64,000 nucleotides of DNA from the NCBI GenBank assembly GCA_963817635.1, contig CAWFPR010000001.1, positions 296,519-360,518 on the forward strand, in the 5' to 3' direction. The stretch is from CAWFPR01 sp963817635 (GTDB lineage Bacteria; Acidobacteriota; Vicinamibacteria; Vicinamibacterales; 2-12-FULL-66-21). Shown here one piece after another: positions 62,291-64,000 of this stretch (its first letter is position 1; each line of letters starts with the position of its first letter). Below the pieces are notes generated by a model that saw only the letters and a program-made list of their open reading frames with translations, searched no databases and was not told the DNA's origin. The position numbers and the translations under genes are program-made.

Positions 62291-63298
62291 ATGCCATCGT
62301 TCTACTCCGCCTTCGGCTTCTCGCTCTGCGCCAACCGTCCGGTTCCCGGTCTGATGCCCCGCCCGAGGCCGTTTCCGGCGTGGACACACAGATCTGGCTC
62401 GATCCCGCGCCTGGCCGGCTGCCGATTGACGATTCCCCGAAGAACTCTGGCACGTCGCAAGGAAGCTGACGAGCGACACACCGGCGTTGCGGGTGTGGAG
62501 GCTCGCGGGGGACGCCGGGTTCAGGCTTCTGTACTACGACGGCCACGAATTCGTCGTCGATCGCCGTGGAACGGAAGTGTGGGCCCGGTGGCCTGGCTCG
62601 TCGACGATCGAGGATGCGGCGATCTACCTCCTCGGCCCGTCCTGGGCTTCGTGCTTCGGCTTCGCGGCACGACCTGCCTGCACGCCAGCGCGGTCACGAT
62701 CGGCGGTAGCGCCATCGCGCTGCTCGGTCCGCCGAACGCCGGGAAATCCACAACGGCCGCGTCTTTGCGCGGATCGGGCTATCCCGTAATCGCCGACGAC
62801 ATCGTCGCGCTCGTCGAGCGTGATGGCGGGCTCTGCGTTCAGCCCGCGTATCCGCAATTGCGTCTGTGGCCCGAGTCGGTCGCGCTGCTGTACGGAACGG
62901 CCGATGCGCTGCCGCCTTTGACGCCCAACTGGGACAAGCGGGCGCTGGACCTGACGCGGCGACGGCTGTCGCTTCGAGGAGCAGCCGCGATCCCTCTCGG
63001 CGATCTATGTCCTGGCGGGACCCGAGCCGGAGGCCGAACGCACGCACGTGGCATCGAGGCCCTCCACTCACGCAAGGGTCTGCTCACGCTTCTGGCAAAC
63101 ACGTACGTGGGATACCTGCTGGACGGCCGAGATGCGCGCGCAGGAGTTCGAGACGCTGGGCCGGGTGGTGTCCAGCGTGCCGGTGCGGCGGATCGTGTCG
63201 GCGGGCGGCCGTGAGCGCCGCCCGCGGTGCTCCGCGATCGCATCCTGGAGGACTACGCGTCGCTCGGCCGCCCGGCGGCGCGGGACGGGGCGCGATGA
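62291..63298 (+). pseudogene. HPr kinase-like P-loop protein of the lasso cluster (frameshifted)
   Basis: ATG at 62291 (MPSFYSAFGFSLCANRPVPG). After frame changes the segments read LRVWRLAGDAGFRLLYYDGH, VLGFVLRLRGTTCLHASAVT, then the Walker A AIALLGPPNAGKSTTAASLR and VIADDIVALVERDGGLCVQP. Later pieces are EMRAQEFETLGRVVSSVPVR and RILEDYASLGRPAARDGAR, ending at 63298. HprK-like proteins recur in lasso clusters and may phosphorylate the precursor tail. About five indels. Confidence 0.72.
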
Positions 63299-63325
63299 TC
63301 GTCGTTACCGCGCCCCCTCGCACGG

Positions 63326-64000
63326 TCAGTTCAGGGCGATGTGCTCCACGAAGACGATGCGGCGGTCCTTCCTGGTGGGAACTGGATCGTACGGGCGCGC
63401 GTCGTCGGACAGGTACTCCTTGTACTCGACGATCACGAGCCGGTAGCGCTTCGACGGTTCGAACAGCGGCAGGACCACGTCGCCTTCCCACGTCGGCGCG
63501 ATTGAGAGGACGGCATCGACCAGGCCTTCCTTCACGGTAAGGTCGAACCGGCGTTCGGTGACGAGCTGGCGTCCGCGCTCGCGTTCCACCGCCGTGCGCC
63601 TCCGCAGCGGACCGATGCGGGTCGCGGTCACCGTTACGCCCTGTGACACCCGCTGCCAGCCGAAGTCCTCCCCGAGCGACTCGTCGAGCTTCTCGACCCA
63701 GACCTCGAAGACCGGCGTGGCGGACGGGGTGGCCGGAACCAGCGTTTCGTGCGTATGGGTCAGCGGGTCCACGATGCTCATGGACGGCGAGGTCGATGCC
63801 TCGCGCCGGCTGCTCGTATCGGTGTACCGCACGCCGTATACCGTGATGTGCCGCTTTCCCGGGGTCTGCGTCGGCGTCATCGTGAGCCAGCGATCCGCGG
63901 CGAGCGGCATGACGTCGGCCAGCACGACGTTCGAGAGATGCGCGCCCGTTAGCGACGTCGGCTGATAGCGGGCGAGCGCGAGGCGGATGAAGGGGTGGTC
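63326..64000 (-). CDS. C-terminal part of a large uncharacterised protein (runs off window)
   Basis: 225 residues in an intact frame that enters from the right edge: HPFIRLALARYQPTSLTGAH, LADVMPLAADRWLTMTPTQT. A beta-rich segment follows (HITVYGVRYTDTSS, VFEVWVEKLDESLGEDFGWQ), ending FVEHIALN. It has the look of the end domain of long multi-domain proteins of unknown function; I do not recognise the family. Convergent with the lasso HprK-like gene, 27 bases apart, and probably not part of that cluster. Confidence 0.65.
   Translation of the reverse strand, partial: DHPFIRLALARYQPTSLTGAHLSNVVLADVMPLAADRWLTMTPTQTPGKRHITVYGVRYTDTSSRREASTSPSMSIVDPLTHTHETLVPATPSATPVFEVWVEKLDESLGEDFGWQRVSQGVTVTATRIGPLRRRTAVERERGRQLVTERRFDLTVKEGLVDAVLSIAPTWEGDVVLPLFEPSKRYRLVIVEYKEYLSDDARPYDPVPTRKDRRIVFVEHIALN

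Noticed and set aside
1..64000. tRNA, rRNA, insertion sequence, prophage or integrase
   Set aside because: I searched by eye for transposase, integrase and phage motifs and for clover-leaf or rRNA signatures and found none I could support.

Overview
This window is GC-rich DNA, densely coded, with many four-base ATGA/GTGA start-stop overlaps. Its hallmark is several large secreted FG-GAP/VCBS proteins ending in UnbV/ASPIC domains (the CRTAC1 type), together with a GH92 mannosidase, a RodZ-like protein, trehalose synthase and heme A synthase. That mix suggests a soil or sediment Acidobacteriota (Vicinamibacteria-like). This is an inference from gene content, because no rRNA or tRNA was recognised. 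Many genes need one or more single-base corrections to read through, so either several genes are decaying or the sequence carries residual indel errors.

Layout. 1-7.3 kb: a minus-strand operon of two TPR proteins and three CRTAC1-type proteins. 7.5-13.2 kb: a small DUF1059 protein, a giant SGNH-like protein that has lost its catalytic residues, a two-helix membrane protein between inverted heptamer arrays, a DUF1702-like protein and a MaoC protein. 13.2-31.9 kb: one apparent minus-strand transcription unit of about 15 genes. It begins with a complete ketosynthase, a Cys-less ketosynthase (chain-length-factor-like), a class I HMG-CoA reductase, a CrtI-like oxidoreductase and an acyl carrier protein. 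It continues with an epimerase-acyltransferase fusion, an intact and a dead UbiB kinase, proteins sharing a novel N-terminal module, an uncharacterised large protein, a flavin-dependent halogenase-like enzyme, a carotenoid oxygenase and a DinB protein. 31.9-35.6 kb: a divergent NarL-type two-component pair co-transcribed with another CRTAC1 protein; it is the obvious candidate regulator of the unit.

35.7-54 kb is mostly housekeeping or accessory: an outer-membrane barrel (interrupted), an HMA protein, the GH92 enzyme, heme A synthase, a TM-helix-repeat channel-like protein, a glycosyltransferase, trehalose synthase, RodZ, a VIT-family transporter, a P-type cation ATPase, a UBP zinc finger, a cytidylate-kinase-like protein, a LuxR regulator and a PDZ protein with a dead protease fold. 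Four arrays of a degenerate 7-bp repeat sit between genes.

54.3-56.3 kb: a Phd/PIN toxin-antitoxin pair directly abuts a 5'-truncated, heavily frameshifted LigD. 58-63.3 kb: a lasso peptide cluster (nucleotidyltransferase, B2 protease, cyclase, two tandem precursors, HprK-like kinase) in which most genes are frameshifted but the second precursor is intact. It predicts a 19-residue core with a Ser1-Asp9 ring. The window ends inside an unrelated minus-strand gene.

The two most promising undescribed systems are the ketosynthase/HMGR/UbiB/halogenase operon and the Ser1-type lasso peptides.
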